Positions 8,090-17,701 are shown, numbered from the stretch's first letter. The stretch: DNA of 64,000 bases from Oscillospiraceae bacterium MB24-C1 (GCA_030913685.1 CP133187.1:2856001-2920000); one strand, 5' to 3'. The notes: generated by a model from the letters alone, not told the origin. Made by a program: numbers and translations.

Positions 8090-8440
8090 TTATTTTTCCT
8101 CTAAACTATAGAGTTTTATTCCATAAATATTAAATATTACAGCATATACAAATGGAAGCAAAACATATGCAATATCTGAATTTCTAGTGTATAAAACCAA
8201 AACCCAACAAGAAAAAATTAAAACAGTTGATATATTAAAGGTAAAAGCCATGGCTTCTTTTCGGTTTTCAATATATCGCTCATCCGCTTTATCTCCCTTT
8301 ATTTTTGCAATAAAAAAGTTAGCAAAGAAAGCAAAACATCCAATAAAGCCTAAATCTAATATATCTCCCGAAACGAAATACCTAAGCGCAACAAATCCTA
8401 AAAAACCAAAAAAACCACAAAAAAATTGCTTTTTAATCAT
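8090..8440 (-). CDS. Small membrane protein, DUF3796-like
   Basis: A 116-residue protein with four predicted membrane segments: one near residues 5-25 ([17 protein letters not shown]), one near 28-45, then a charged loop [20 protein letters not shown], then two more at 66-84 and 92-110. The repeated FGFLGF at the start resembles DUF3796 proteins usually paired with an XRE regulator. The ATG at 8440 with GGGGAG upstream is preferred to a longer frame that would start inside the promoter. Function is unknown. Confidence 0.65.
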   Translation of the reverse strand: MIKKQFFCGFFGFLGFVALRYFVSGDILDLGFIGCFAFFANFFIAKIKGDKADERYIENRKEAMAFTFNISTVLIFSCWVLVLYTRNSDIAYVLLPFVYAVIFNIYGIKLYSLEEK

Positions 8441-8475
8441 CGTGTTTCTCCCCGGTACAGTGATGTAATTGTATC

Positions 8476-8515
8476 TAATAGTGATAATAATATCACTATT
8501 ATAAAAAAGTGTCAA
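8476..8515 (-). promoter_or_regulatory. Promoter with palindromic operator for the DUF3796-xre pair
   Basis: On the minus strand TTGACA (8515-8510) and TATTAT (8492-8487) are separated by 17 bases. The -10 box lies in the middle of an 11-bp perfect inverted repeat (8476-8486 and 8491-8501; TAATAGTGATA / TATCACTATTA), so a bound XRE dimer would block RNA polymerase. Autoregulation is the simplest reading. Confidence 0.75.
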
Positions 8516-8520
8516 TAGCA

Positions 8521-8551
8521 AAAATAAGCAGACTATATCTCAAGTCTGCTT
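8521..8551 (-). terminator. Terminator of the small conserved gene
   Basis: The 9-bp stem AAGCAGACT/AGTCTGCTT is followed on the minus strand by ATTTTTG. It ends transcription coming from the small gene at 8728-8958. Confidence 0.7.
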
Positions 8552-8727
8552 GAAGGGATATCATAATCTTATGTTTCAAATTCTAATTTGTATGTGAAGA
8601 AAGCTTTTATAAAATTGTCTAAATCCTCAAGAAATTATTGGCTCCGATGTCATTTATATTGGAAACCGATGGTCTGAAGGTGCTAAAACAGCCGCCTTAC
8701 TTATCAGAGAGGCGGCTTAGATTTAGA

Positions 8728-8958
8728 TTACCACTGATTGCGGCACAGCCTACAACGAGAAATGACAGATATATTTGTTGCGGTAATTTGCGGCGGAATA
8801 CTCATCGTCATTGCTCCGCTATATTGAATACAGATAAAATCCCCAACGCGGAAACGGCATGCGTTAGGTGTATGTACAACCACGATTTGCGACATCGCAT
8901 GGTCAAAGACATACAAAATGTCGCACTCGACCCTTCGCACAGTAGCTTGCATTGTCAT
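8728..8958 (-). CDS. Small conserved hypothetical protein (76 aa)
   Basis: A 76-residue protein with a beta-rich core: ATVRRVECDILYVFDHAMSQ, then VVVHTPNACRFRVGDFICIQYSGAMTMS. The pattern (strand, short loop, then a GDFICIQYSG strand) looks like a small OB- or SH3-like barrel, and I have the impression of similar unnamed proteins in Clostridia, but no named family is recognised. The ATG at 8958 has AGAGG eight bases upstream; a longer GTG start is less likely. A terminator follows about 180 bases later. Confidence 0.6.
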   Translation of the reverse strand: MTMQATVRRVECDILYVFDHAMSQIVVVHTPNACRFRVGDFICIQYSGAMTMSIPPQITATNISVISRCRLCRNQW

Positions 8959-9262
8959 AGGTATCACCTCTTATGGTATGATATGCTGAGGGTCGATTGA
9001 GGTGTACCGGCGTGGGGTGGAAGATGCTCCACTTGAACTCAACTGGTAGTCGTGGTAAAATAATCCAAACCCACTATAGATGCCATTGGAAACCATATAC
9101 GCCCTAAAAGGCGCAGAATTCTGTGCGATTTAAGGCTTTCAATGGCGGGGTGAAATTCCTCTGCTTTTATTACATTTCCTTCTCGACTGCGAAATACAAG
9201 GGCTTTCACTGACGCAATTAGGGGCAGATATTTATGCACTGGAAAATGAAAGGAGGGGGACT
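8959..9262. other. Intergenic region with an unsupported minus-strand frame
   Basis: It carries an open minus-strand frame at 9039-9239 (66 codons) with no ribosome binding site, so it is not called. It also contains GGCTTTCAATGG at 9134-9145, the core of the longer repeat found at 32082 and 38431. The last part supplies the AGGAGGGGG site of the next gene. Confidence 0.4.
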
Positions 9263-11743
9263 ATGGCACGAGTGCAAATTCAATTCGACAAGCCATATGT
9301 TTATATACCAACAACTTTACAAAATCGGTTGGAAACCATTCATAGCTATCCACTCACCATCTTGCAGGCGGCTTCTGGATTTGGAAAAACCACCGCGATC
9401 AGTAAGTATCTTTTTCAAGCTGAAGCGCATCAGGTTTATTGGTACACCTGCATGGGGGAGCCCATTCGCAAGGCATGGAACGGAATTTGCAAGATGTTTT
9501 CTCATATCGACAAAAATGTAGCCAGACAGTTGGAAGCGTTGGCTTATCCGACACAGGACAACCTCGTGGATATTGCGGAAATTTTGGGCGGGTGCTCAGT
9601 TGACGGGGAAACATGGGTCATAATCGATAACTTTCAATACATACAAAACAGCCTACCCGAACGCATGCTCCATGCACTGGCACGCCATTCAAGTCAATGG
9701 CTGCATATCGTGGTCATTACCCAGTCCATAGATAATATGGACATCGGTGGTATTTCGTCCGACAAGATTTATGTCATTGAAAACAGCGCTTTCTTTTTTC
9801 AAAAAATAGATACAAATGCTTATTTCCAAGCCAACGGAATTACATTGTCCTGCGACGAACTGGACAGACTTCACATGCTTTCTGAGGGATGGGTAGCTGC
9901 TTTGAATCTTCAACTGATACATTACCGGCAGGAGAGGGATTTTGAAGCGACCGATAGCATGGATGACCTGATTCAATCCGTAATATGGAATCGGTTGGAA
10001 CTTGAGGAGCAGCTTTTTTTGATTGCTGTTTCTTCGCTCGACCGCTTCACAACGGAGCAAGCGTATATTATTTTGCAAAAGGACGTTTTCTCGGGCAGTA
10101 TCGCCCGGTTGTTGAACAGTGGATCTTTTATCCGTTATGAACGGGTCAGTGGAGCGTATACACTGCACAGCCTGTTGAAAAAATTTCTGCGTCAGGAGAT
10201 GACTAAGCTACCCGCCGAGGAAATCAGTAGGATACAAAAGCTTGCAGCCGACGCTTATGCGGCTGTTGGCGACCGCTATCACGCCCTACGAAACTATCTG
10301 GAAGTGGCGGAGTTTCAAACGCTACTTTCGCTGCCGCTCAAGGCCTCGGATTTCGCCCTATATTTGGAGGATGGCAGTGCTAAGGTTCTGGAAGAGGTGC
10401 TGAACAAATGCGATAGGGCGCTGCTCATGCAGTATCCGCAAACGCTATCAATGATAACCTTTGAGCTTTTCCGGGCAGGCAGCTATACAGCATTTGGTCG
10501 TGGTTGTGCGCTTATAGCGGACATACTCTCTCAACCAGAACAATGTGGGCTCAGCGCGAATGAGACCAGAACACTGTCGGGACAGATGGCATTATTGCAA
10601 TCTTTTATGGCGTTCAATGATATTGAAAAGATGAGCGTGCTGCATCGCAAAGCGTGGGAGTTGCTAGGAGGTTCCTTTTCCAATCGATCTGACTGGAACG
10701 ATTCATGGACCTTTGGCCAGACGTCTGTTCTGTATATGTTCTGGAGCAAAAGTGGGGCGCTTGACAACGAGCTTGCCTGCATGGAAGAATGTCTGCCCTA
10801 TTATATCCGCTTGACCCAAGGACACGGAACCGGCGCAGATTGCGCTATGCAGGCCGAAGCTCTGCTGATGCGCGGAAATGATACCGCTGCCGAGGCATTG
10901 TGCTACAAGGCAATTTATCTTGCAGACGAACAAGAACAAGACAGCATTTGCTTTGCCGCTGAAACGGTTCTTTTGCGCATCGCTTTGTTGCGGGGTGATA
11001 CAGAAACTTACGAGAATGTACGGCAAAGCATTCTCAAACGAGCCAAAACCTGCGTCGAACCGATGGGAAGAAGAATGGCCGATCTAGCGCTGTCCTTTGT
11101 CTCAGTTCTGGTCGATGATGGCGCCGTCTCCGAATGGCTCACAGATTTGGATAAAATTGCGACTGTCTTGTACGAAGTGGCAGTCCCCTTTGGGGTGCTG
11201 GTATATCTGCGCTGGCTGGTACCCCAGAACCAGAATGCCAAGCTACTGGGTATCGCACAGGGCGCACTTCCGGCCGTGGTGCAACACCATTTTTTGCTTC
11301 CTCAGGTTTATTTTCACCTGTTTTCAGCTATTGCCCATAGCCGTCAGAGGCAAATGCAGGAGGCGCAGGCGGCGCTGGATCGTGCCCTTGCGATTGCACT
11401 GCCTGACGGCATCTATCTTCCCTTTGTAGAGTATGGCGAGCAGCTTGAGCCCCTTCTGGCTGCGCGCAGCCAATCGCCTGATATGACCGGGGTGCTTTCG
11501 CTGTACAAACGGCATAAAACCGGGGTAGAAAAGCTAAAAAAAAGCGTAGCGATCGGTCGGCTTTCTCCCCGAGAGCGGGAGGTGGCGCGGTTGGCTGCCG
11601 ACGGGCTAACCAATCGGGCTATTGCAGCGCGGTTGTTAATCTCGCAAGAAACGGTTAAAGCGGTTATGAAAAATATATTTCAAAAGCTAAGCATTGGCTC
11701 GCGTGTTCAGCTTAAAACTTTAAAGCATGCGGGGAAAATTTAA
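9263..11743 (+). CDS. LuxR-family regulator with MalT-like STAND ATPase domain
   Basis: This 826-residue protein has a P-loop NTPase at its N-terminus (ASGFGKTT, residues 37-44; Walker B-like WVIIDNFQ near 117), a long helical TPR-like middle and a C-terminal LuxR HTH (about 766-820; LSPREREVARLAADGLTNRAIAARL). This is the MalT architecture: ATP and an inducer drive oligomerisation and activation of target promoters. Start ATG has an AGGAGGGGG site. The run of lipoprotein genes immediately downstream, separated by a terminator, is the most obvious candidate target, by position only. The inducer cannot be inferred. Confidence 0.9.
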   Translation: MARVQIQFDKPYVYIPTTLQNRLETIHSYPLTILQAASGFGKTTAISKYLFQAEAHQVYWYTCMGEPIRKAWNGICKMFSHIDKNVARQLEALAYPTQDNLVDIAEILGGCSVDGETWVIIDNFQYIQNSLPERMLHALARHSSQWLHIVVITQSIDNMDIGGISSDKIYVIENSAFFFQKIDTNAYFQANGITLSCDELDRLHMLSEGWVAALNLQLIHYRQERDFEATDSMDDLIQSVIWNRLELEEQLFLIAVSSLDRFTTEQAYIILQKDVFSGSIARLLNSGSFIRYERVSGAYTLHSLLKKFLRQEMTKLPAEEISRIQKLAADAYAAVGDRYHALRNYLEVAEFQTLLSLPLKASDFALYLEDGSAKVLEEVLNKCDRALLMQYPQTLSMITFELFRAGSYTAFGRGCALIADILSQPEQCGLSANETRTLSGQMALLQSFMAFNDIEKMSVLHRKAWELLGGSFSNRSDWNDSWTFGQTSVLYMFWSKSGALDNELACMEECLPYYIRLTQGHGTGADCAMQAEALLMRGNDTAAEALCYKAIYLADEQEQDSICFAAETVLLRIALLRGDTETYENVRQSILKRAKTCVEPMGRRMADLALSFVSVLVDDGAVSEWLTDLDKIATVLYEVAVPFGVLVYLRWLVPQNQNAKLLGIAQGALPAVVQHHFLLPQVYFHLFSAIAHSRQRQMQEAQAALDRALAIALPDGIYLPFVEYGEQLEPLLAARSQSPDMTGVLSLYKRHKTGVEKLKKSVAIGRLSPREREVARLAADGLTNRAIAARLLISQETVKAVMKNIFQKLSIGSRVQLKTLKHAGKI

Positions 11744-11777
11744 AAATAAATACCCGATGGGGGATACACTTAGGTTA

Positions 11778-11816
11778 AAAAGACGTCGTACATTAATAGT
11801 ACGGCGTCTTTGCTTA
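11778..11816 (+). terminator. Terminator after the MalT-like gene
   Basis: A 13-bp stem AAAGACGTCGTAC/GTACGGCGTCTTT with one G-T pair and a 7-base loop, followed by a T-rich tail. Confidence 0.85.
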
Positions 11817-11922
11817 TTTTACCCAAAACTAATGAAGATATATTTATGTTGGAAAAATAAGTATACCAAGGCTTTTTACGCTCGTGAGAATACTTGAGAA
11901 ATATATGGAGGTAGATAACGCT

Positions 11923-12924
11923 ATGAAAAAGAAGCTGTTCATTCTTGTAGTATTGACATCTTTACTTTTAACTGTTTTTTTGGCTGGATGCAGTAAAGCT
12001 GAATCGGTTGAGGAAAGTAGTTCAGAAATCATATCCGAGGCGACCACAACATTGGCGGACTATGACGGCTGGTGGTACATAGACGATGACTCACATGACG
12101 GTGTTTCCATGATTGAAATTTTCCGTGTAGACGCACAAGCACAGGAGATTACCGTCTACAACAACGAAGGCTTCACTGTAGCCACCTTAAGCGCTATTGA
12201 GGGGAGCACTGGTGAACTGATTTTAGATTTGGAACTTTTCGGCGAGGTTCCCATGGTTCTTTTAGATTCGGATACCCTGACGTGCAAAGATGGCATGACT
12301 TTCCGTAGGGGAGAGCCATTACCCGAGCCGGATTACTCGTCGTTCACAGGTATCTGGTACCAAAACGGGGATGAGAATGGCGGTTACTATAAGTTATCTA
12401 ATGATGGTTCCTATGAGTATTACGTGAATTCCAAAACTGAAGAAGCAATCGAAAAGGGTACCTATACTTTTTCTACTATGACACGGTATATCGGCGATAG
12501 CGAGCCGTTTGAAAGCCCCTGTCTGACCATGGACGACGGCAGCGGATTTACTGACGATTTTTATCTGTTGGAGAGCGGCGTGGGGCTAATGGGCAGCGGC
12601 TTTGACAAGAATTTTTATATTCGCAGCGATGCACTGGGAACGACATCTGGAGATAATACCATATTTTTGTGCACCCTGGTGCTCAAAAGCCCATGGCAAG
12701 GTGATAATGGCAACTATCTCATCTTTATGGAAGACGGCACATTCAAGCTGTCCACTGCGGATGAGTCGGGAGAGGTCAAGCCCTATGACGGAGGCAAATG
12801 GTCGGCAAACGGCCAAGAACTTTTCCTTGTTTGGGAGAATGATGAGGAAGAAACGGCAGAATATCAAGTTGAAAATGAAATTTTCGTACCATCTTTGAAA
12901 GAAATATTCGCAGGTATGTGGTAA
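11923..12924 (+). CDS. Exported lipoprotein, unknown function (333 aa)
   Basis: A type II signal peptide covers about residues 1-22 (MKKKLFILVVLTS..., lipobox LAGC), so the mature protein should be anchored to the outer face of the membrane. The rest is acidic and beta-rich. Two related stretches, DYDGWWYIDDDSHDG and SFTGIWYQNGDENGGYY, each followed by predicted strands, suggest repeated lipocalin-like beta domains. The ATG at 11923 has GGAGGT upstream; the longest frame starts 13 codons earlier without a site. It is first in a row of similar lipoproteins and a short distance from the next, suggesting an operon. Confidence 0.8.
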   Translation: MKKKLFILVVLTSLLLTVFLAGCSKAESVEESSSEIISEATTTLADYDGWWYIDDDSHDGVSMIEIFRVDAQAQEITVYNNEGFTVATLSAIEGSTGELILDLELFGEVPMVLLDSDTLTCKDGMTFRRGEPLPEPDYSSFTGIWYQNGDENGGYYKLSNDGSYEYYVNSKTEEAIEKGTYTFSTMTRYIGDSEPFESPCLTMDDGSGFTDDFYLLESGVGLMGSGFDKNFYIRSDALGTTSGDNTIFLCTLVLKSPWQGDNGNYLIFMEDGTFKLSTADESGEVKPYDGGKWSANGQELFLVWENDEEETAEYQVENEIFVPSLKEIFAGMW

Positions 12925-12955
12925 TTGAATTAACATTGAAAGAGAGGAATTTAAT

Positions 12956-14257
12956 ATGAAAAAAAGTATTTTATTAGTATCTGTTATTGCGCTCGTACTC
13001 GCCTTAGTACTTTGCGCCTGCGGTGGAACGACCCCGACAACACCGAGCAGCACCTCGGAAAGTACTACGGAAAGCTCGTCCAAAAGCACTTCCAGTACGC
13101 AGGCTACGCAAACAAAAGTTACCCTTTACGCCGATTTTTCTGCCGGCTCTGCAGATGCAGAAAGTATGGAGTTGATAAAGAGCAATGAACAGACGGTTTC
13201 GGGTGATCTGACTGTAGAGGTGCTGGCACAGCAGCTTTCTGAATGGACGGGGCTGGACTTTACGATTACCAGTGCAGAGCTTTCGGGGGACAGTGTGACA
13301 GTGGATTGGGCGGCAAACGCCACTCTTGTGGCTGGGCTAGACGAGCGGGGGCAGAAAGAAGAGTTCCATTTTTATGATGCGGAAAGCCTCAACTGGTTTA
13401 TGATGGATAGTCTTGCGCGAACCATTAAGGAAAACCTCAAAGTTAGCACGGTATATTACTCTATGGATGGCGGAAAGCCGATTGCATTAGAAGATATGAC
13501 AGGGCTTAAGGAACTGCCTGTGGAACAGCCCTACGAGGGAAGCGCATTCTTTTTTGCTCATGTAGATAACAAGGGCGACGATGAGGTAGGTCAGTTTACT
13601 TACAGGGATGAGGAAAATCAGCTCCTTCTTTCATATCCCAATGACTTTTCAGCCGATGCAGCTGTGGATGAAAATGGCGATATTTCCTTTGCATCCCAGC
13701 AGGGTGACTCGGCGCTGTCGTATTGGGTTATCCCTAACACCTATGATGAGGATGCGGCTGCATTTATCGAGAATTCCCGCGCTAAAGAAATAGAAAAACT
13801 GCAAGGGAATGTGGTCATCGGAAAAAGCGAAACATTGAATCAGGAAACGGGAGAGGTAAGTATATTGGCAAATTACTGGGTGGTAGATACAGACAGGATT
13901 GTTTGTGTAGCCATCAAATGCGGTAGTTGGGAGGAAGTGTCACAATGGTATGATTCCTTTAAAGGAGGCGCGGTTCATATTGAAAGCGTGGCCGGGATTA
14001 ATGCAGGAGAGGGAATTTCGGAAGATGAGGCAATGGATGTGCTTAGCAATGCGCTTGCCGACCGTATGACTGACGAAACGGCGATTGTTGCCAATGGCGA
14101 AAGCGAAATGGAAGGGCAGCATTGCTGGACCTTTTCGTTCGGCAAAAATACGCCAGAAAAGTTTACAGCGGAAGAGCATTACGCCGTAACCGACAATGGT
14201 GAAATTTACGTCTTAGATATTATCAATGATAAATATGAGCCGTTGGCCATAGGGTAA
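12956..14257 (+). CDS. Exported lipoprotein with GerMN-like domain (433 aa)
   Basis: The signal peptide ends in lipobox LCAC, and a Ser/Thr-rich spacer follows (residues about 24-55). Residues about 56-170 resemble the GerMN domain found in germination and sporulation lipoproteins: VTLYADFSAGSADAESM..., then TVEVLAQQLSEWTG and SGDSVTVDWAANATLV. The remainder, about 190-433, is a mixed alpha/beta region not recognised. AGAGGAA precedes the ATG. No enzyme motif is visible. Confidence 0.75.
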   Translation: MKKSILLVSVIALVLALVLCACGGTTPTTPSSTSESTTESSSKSTSSTQATQTKVTLYADFSAGSADAESMELIKSNEQTVSGDLTVEVLAQQLSEWTGLDFTITSAELSGDSVTVDWAANATLVAGLDERGQKEEFHFYDAESLNWFMMDSLARTIKENLKVSTVYYSMDGGKPIALEDMTGLKELPVEQPYEGSAFFFAHVDNKGDDEVGQFTYRDEENQLLLSYPNDFSADAAVDENGDISFASQQGDSALSYWVIPNTYDEDAAAFIENSRAKEIEKLQGNVVIGKSETLNQETGEVSILANYWVVDTDRIVCVAIKCGSWEEVSQWYDSFKGGAVHIESVAGINAGEGISEDEAMDVLSNALADRMTDETAIVANGESEMEGQHCWTFSFGKNTPEKFTAEEHYAVTDNGEIYVLDIINDKYEPLAIG

Positions 14258-14267
14258 AGGAGTGAAT

Positions 14268-15281
14268 ATGATGCGTAAATATTTCTTAATATTATTAGCT
14301 TTTTGCTTGATGTTGTCCTTTGCGGGCTGTTCAGCTTCAAGCTCAACTGAGAATAAGGAGGAAGGCATACATTTCGAACTGCTTCCTGAGAATGCCGACC
14401 TTTCCCTAGCTCCGGGTGTGGTGGTTGAGCCGAAAAAAGCACCGTACAACTTGGGAGGATGGACTGCAGACAATATAGTGTTTTGGGAAGTTGAGCTGCC
14501 AGAAGACGGACAATACTCTTTTAAGATTACTTATTCCCGTCCTACTCAGTATCCTATGGCGGAGGGTATTCTCCGTGTGGATACAGCGGATGGCGTAACC
14601 CATGATATGCATTTCCAAGCACCTCCCACAGGGAAAAACAAAAAGAAGGATGATTGGTCTGTTTATGTTACCAAAGATTCGATTGGAGATAATTTGGTGG
14701 CGGGTCCGGCTTTTATTTGGGTCATTCCGAACTATGAGCCAGGTGACGGTATGCCAGAACACTTTATAAATCTGCGTTCAATCGCCGTGACCTGTACCCC
14801 TGATTCATCCAATTCCTCAGAGGATGAACCCAATGAGCAAACACCGGCTTCTAAGATTGAACAGGCGGAGTCTGAAAATGAAAAGGTAGCATTGGAGAAT
14901 ACATATAAAATTATCATTGACGGTGAAAATATGACAGGGAAAATGAACCTTGTTATACAGGATTATGAATTGTACGCTGAGGCAACCTCGTACTTTGATG
15001 CGCTGACCCATAGTGGTAATCCCATTCTATACAGTGAATACGATAAAGAAACAGGGGTCGTCGGTGTTTACTCATGGGCTACGGATGTAATGATTTTACG
15101 CTTCCATATGGGTACTAATATTGGCTACAGGCTGATTGATGCTATGAATGATCAATGGGAAGAAAAGAGGTTGGACGCAGACATATATGCTGATTCACAG
15201 GACAATGCCCTAATTCCAGTAAAGACAGTGACCGAGTACCTAATATCCTTAGGTCAATTAGAGGCTACTGTGGAGGAATAA
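14268..15281 (+). CDS. Exported lipoprotein with beta-sandwich domain (about 338 aa)
   Basis: There are two adjacent ATG codons (14268, 14271) after AAAGGAG; either is possible. The signal peptide ends in lipobox FAGC. Residues about 50-170 (ADNIVFWEVELPEDGQYSFKITYSRP...) look like a carbohydrate-binding-type beta-sandwich. An Asp/Glu/Ser linker follows. The last 100 residues end in NALIPVKTVTEYLISLGQ, reminiscent of copper-amine-oxidase N-like wall-associated domains. It probably acts on the cell surface. Four bases separate the preceding stop from the ribosome binding site, so it is in the same operon. Confidence 0.7.
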   Translation: MMRKYFLILLAFCLMLSFAGCSASSSTENKEEGIHFELLPENADLSLAPGVVVEPKKAPYNLGGWTADNIVFWEVELPEDGQYSFKITYSRPTQYPMAEGILRVDTADGVTHDMHFQAPPTGKNKKKDDWSVYVTKDSIGDNLVAGPAFIWVIPNYEPGDGMPEHFINLRSIAVTCTPDSSNSSEDEPNEQTPASKIEQAESENEKVALENTYKIIIDGENMTGKMNLVIQDYELYAEATSYFDALTHSGNPILYSEYDKETGVVGVYSWATDVMILRFHMGTNIGYRLIDAMNDQWEEKRLDADIYADSQDNALIPVKTVTEYLISLGQLEATVEE

Positions 15282-15305
15282 AAACAGCAATAGGGGGTGG
15301 AAACT

Positions 15306-15506
15306 ATGTCTACAGGGGTGGCAGTATTTCTTTTTATGGTGGGCTTGGCTGGTGCATTTTTTAGTTTTAAGGCTGTCAGCAAGAGAAAGAGAGCAAAAAA
15401 GAAAGCTGGTGCAGCTGTGGCGGTCTGCATAGCTTTCTGCCTGATGGCGGTGCTGTCGGTGTTTTATCTGGCAGCCGCCTTGCTATTGATTGGCAACATT
15501 CATTAA
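15306..15506 (+). CDS. Small membrane protein (66 aa)
   Basis: Two hydrophobic segments (about residues 3-22 and 38-62) flank a strongly basic loop SKRKRAKKKAG. A short hairpin in the membrane with positive residues inside is the likely topology. The ATG at 15306 has a GGGGG site. It follows the lipoprotein genes closely and may belong to the same transcript. No family is recognised. Confidence 0.6.
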   Translation: MSTGVAVFLFMVGLAGAFFSFKAVSKRKRAKKKAGAAVAVCIAFCLMAVLSVFYLAAALLLIGNIH

Positions 15507-15655
15507 TAAACGCTGGGCATGCATTTCCGTATGCAGCTTTAAGATTGAATAATGAGCGGGAAATCTGAAAACAAATTAAATACCCGCGCTAACAAGCAGA
15601 ACCCTAGAAATGTGGTATACCGCCATGCTCAAAAGCGGAGAAAAGGAGGTTTATC

Positions 15656-15919
15656 ATGCAAAACAGCAGAATATTTCGTGCAGTTACGCCCCTGGAAAAC
15701 GGATTCCTTAAAGTTGAAATGGAATCTGGCAGCACGGTTTGTCTGGATATGCACCGGCGGCTTCAATCGGTGCGGTTCGGATTATTGCGCAACCAGGATG
15801 TGTTCCGAAGTGTTACGACAGATGGATACCGTCTGATTTTTTACAGAGACGACAGCGAGGTGCTGGAGATTCCGGCAGCCACCTTTATGGATCTGCTGGC
15901 TGTCGACCGCACACGGTAG
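15656..15919 (+). CDS. Small DUF2442-like protein (87 aa)
   Basis: An 87-residue soluble protein with a short beta-hairpin-rich pattern (FRAVTPLENGFLKVEMESGSTVCLDM...) that resembles DUF2442 proteins, then a C-terminal helix ATFMDLLAV. An AAAGGAGG site lies before the ATG. Another frame overlaps it but lacks a site. Function is unknown. Confidence 0.55.
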   Translation: MQNSRIFRAVTPLENGFLKVEMESGSTVCLDMHRRLQSVRFGLLRNQDVFRSVTTDGYRLIFYRDDSEVLEIPAATFMDLLAVDRTR

Positions 15920-15972
15920 AGACAGTCAAATAGACACGAACTGTTCCCATTAATAAATGAAAGAGTTATTTT

Positions 15973-17013
15973 ATGAATAAAATTTATTCAGTTATTATTA
16001 TCCTTGGCATAGCCCTCAGCTTGGTTGCTTGTAGTGGTGCGGAAAAAGATGCGAGCAATACCAACATAGCATCAACGGATTTAATAGCTCAATCAGAAAG
16101 CAATGCAATTCCAGAAATGGGAAAATCGTATGAATTTGAATTTAATCCTTATGTTTTAACATCAGAATATGAGCAGTTATACGGAGATGAATTTTTACAA
16201 GCTTATAGAAACTTTGTTTCTTCATATTTAAACTATGAAAACTATTATTCATGTCCTAGCGGCGATTACGCTTATTTAATTTCAAAAATGCAGCAGGTAA
16301 ACTTTCCTTTGTTTAATGCCGATGCATATTTTGATTATGATAATTTTTATAATGCGCAAACAGGAAGAGTACCAATATATTACGTTTCTGAAAGCAAAGA
16401 ACAACACGATGAATTAATAAGTAATTTTGTTGATGACTTATCAGAGATAATTGAAAATAATATAATGCAAAACGACAATGACGTTATTAAAGCCATAACA
16501 CTATATCGTGCTTTTTCAAGTAGTGTAAGTTATAACTATGACGCAATAGATAACGATATGATTTCAGATGTTTCTCCGTATAACGCACTAATAAACCGTG
16601 ATGGCATATGTCAAAGCTTTGCAGGGGCATATACATATTTGCTGTTACAGCTTGGCATTGATGCAAATACTTGTGGAGGAATGACGTATGACAATACAAG
16701 TGCACATGAATGGACAATACTAAAGCTTGATGGAAAATATTATTATGCTGATCCAACGTTTGAAAATACCGAAACTGGAGGATGTGGCTTAAAATATTTT
16801 GGAATTACAACAGCAGAGCGTGAGGAGGCAGGAAATTTTGACCCTCAATATTTTAATATTGGCTTAACTAATGAAATATGGTCAAGAGACTCTGATATTT
16901 CAGATACAAGGTTTGAACCATTAAGAGCTTGCTTGACTTTTGAAATTGACCATGAAGAGAATTCAGTTGTTTGTTTTGATGAAAATGGAAGTGAGTACAT
17001 AAAGTTTAGCTAA
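15973..17013 (+). CDS. Transglutaminase-like lipoprotein
   Basis: This 346-residue protein has a type II signal peptide (lipobox LVAC). Residues about 160-270 form a transglutaminase/cysteine-protease-like fold: the cysteine is in DGICQSFAGAYTYLL, the histidine in SAHEWTILKLDGKYYY and the aspartate in YADPTFE, so the triad is complete. These extracellular Clostridia proteins may modify or cut surface proteins; the substrate is not known. The gene is noticeably more AT-rich than the lipoproteins before it. AAAGAG lies before the ATG. A terminator follows. Confidence 0.85.
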   Translation: MNKIYSVIIILGIALSLVACSGAEKDASNTNIASTDLIAQSESNAIPEMGKSYEFEFNPYVLTSEYEQLYGDEFLQAYRNFVSSYLNYENYYSCPSGDYAYLISKMQQVNFPLFNADAYFDYDNFYNAQTGRVPIYYVSESKEQHDELISNFVDDLSEIIENNIMQNDNDVIKAITLYRAFSSSVSYNYDAIDNDMISDVSPYNALINRDGICQSFAGAYTYLLLQLGIDANTCGGMTYDNTSAHEWTILKLDGKYYYADPTFENTETGGCGLKYFGITTAEREEAGNFDPQYFNIGLTNEIWSRDSDISDTRFEPLRACLTFEIDHEENSVVCFDENGSEYIKFS

Positions 17014-17069
17014 AAAGCCTGAATTTACCCCTGGGGTGCATTGCAAGACTAGATTATGAATAAATGACT

Positions 17070-17101
17070 AATGTCACATCTCTTTAAGATGTGACATTTT
17101 T
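17070..17101 (+). terminator. Terminator after transglutaminase-like gene
   Basis: The stem AATGTCACATCT/AGATGTGACATT with a CTTTA loop is followed by TTT. Confidence 0.85.
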
Positions 17102-17269
17102 ATGCCTACAAGAGGATGCTAGGCGGATAGTCTTGTGCCGTAACGTCTAAACGCTGTGCAGTATCTGGCTGTTTAGTCCCTATTGGCATTTGTAAATTCA
17201 AGAATGATAAAGGGCGTTTTAAATTAATATAATATAGTGATATTTAATAATATATTAGGAGAATGCTTT

Positions 17270-17701
17270 ATGAACAATCAGATATTTAAAGATATGGTAG
17301 AAGCTAATATAAATGAGATAAACGACACCATTGACCTTTTATATTTAACATCAAACTCTTGTAGTAAAAACAAGCTATTAAATAGCTTGAGAAAAAACAT
17401 ATCAAATATTAAAACGCTCTTGCAAGACCTCCAAAACGGTGCAAGCATAAACAATTCACAGCCTAATACTACTAAAGTATTTACATTGGATGAGCTATCA
17501 AAATACAACGGCAAAGATGGCAATCCGGCATATGTAGCAGTGAATAGCATAGTATATGATGTAACTAATAATGCAGCGTGGGGAGGGGCGACACATTTTG
17601 GACTAACTGCTGGTAGAGATTTGACGAAGGCATTCTCTGCATGTCACGCCGGTGAGCCAATTCTTAGCAAATTAAAGGTGGTCGGGAAGATGGCGGAATG
17701 A
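17270..17701 (+). CDS. Cytochrome b5-like heme-binding domain protein heading a hydrogenase operon
   Basis: This 143-residue protein has an N-terminal helical part (1-65) with no membrane segment and a C-terminal cytochrome b5 domain (about 68-143). Residues FTLDELSKYNGKDGNPAYVAV and VYDVTNN match the domain. The probable heme ligands are His109 (ATHFGLTAGRDL) and His126 (ACHAGEP). The stop overlaps the next gene (ATGA), which encodes the [NiFe] hydrogenase small subunit, so it is very likely an electron carrier for that enzyme. The start ATG at 17270 has AGGAG; a longer frame lacks one. A weak TATAAT lies at 17228-17233. Heme binding and electron transfer are inferences. Confidence 0.82.
   Translation: MNNQIFKDMVEANINEINDTIDLLYLTSNSCSKNKLLNSLRKNISNIKTLLQDLQNGASINNSQPNTTKVFTLDELSKYNGKDGNPAYVAVNSIVYDVTNNAAWGGATHFGLTAGRDLTKAFSACHAGEPILSKLKVVGKMAE

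Noticed and set aside
9039-9239. Minus-strand 66-codon frame
   Set aside because: No ribosome binding site; the reading is plausible but unsupported.
12586-13089. Minus-strand 167-codon frame
   Set aside because: It is antisense to two lipoprotein genes with clear signal peptides and ribosome binding sites.
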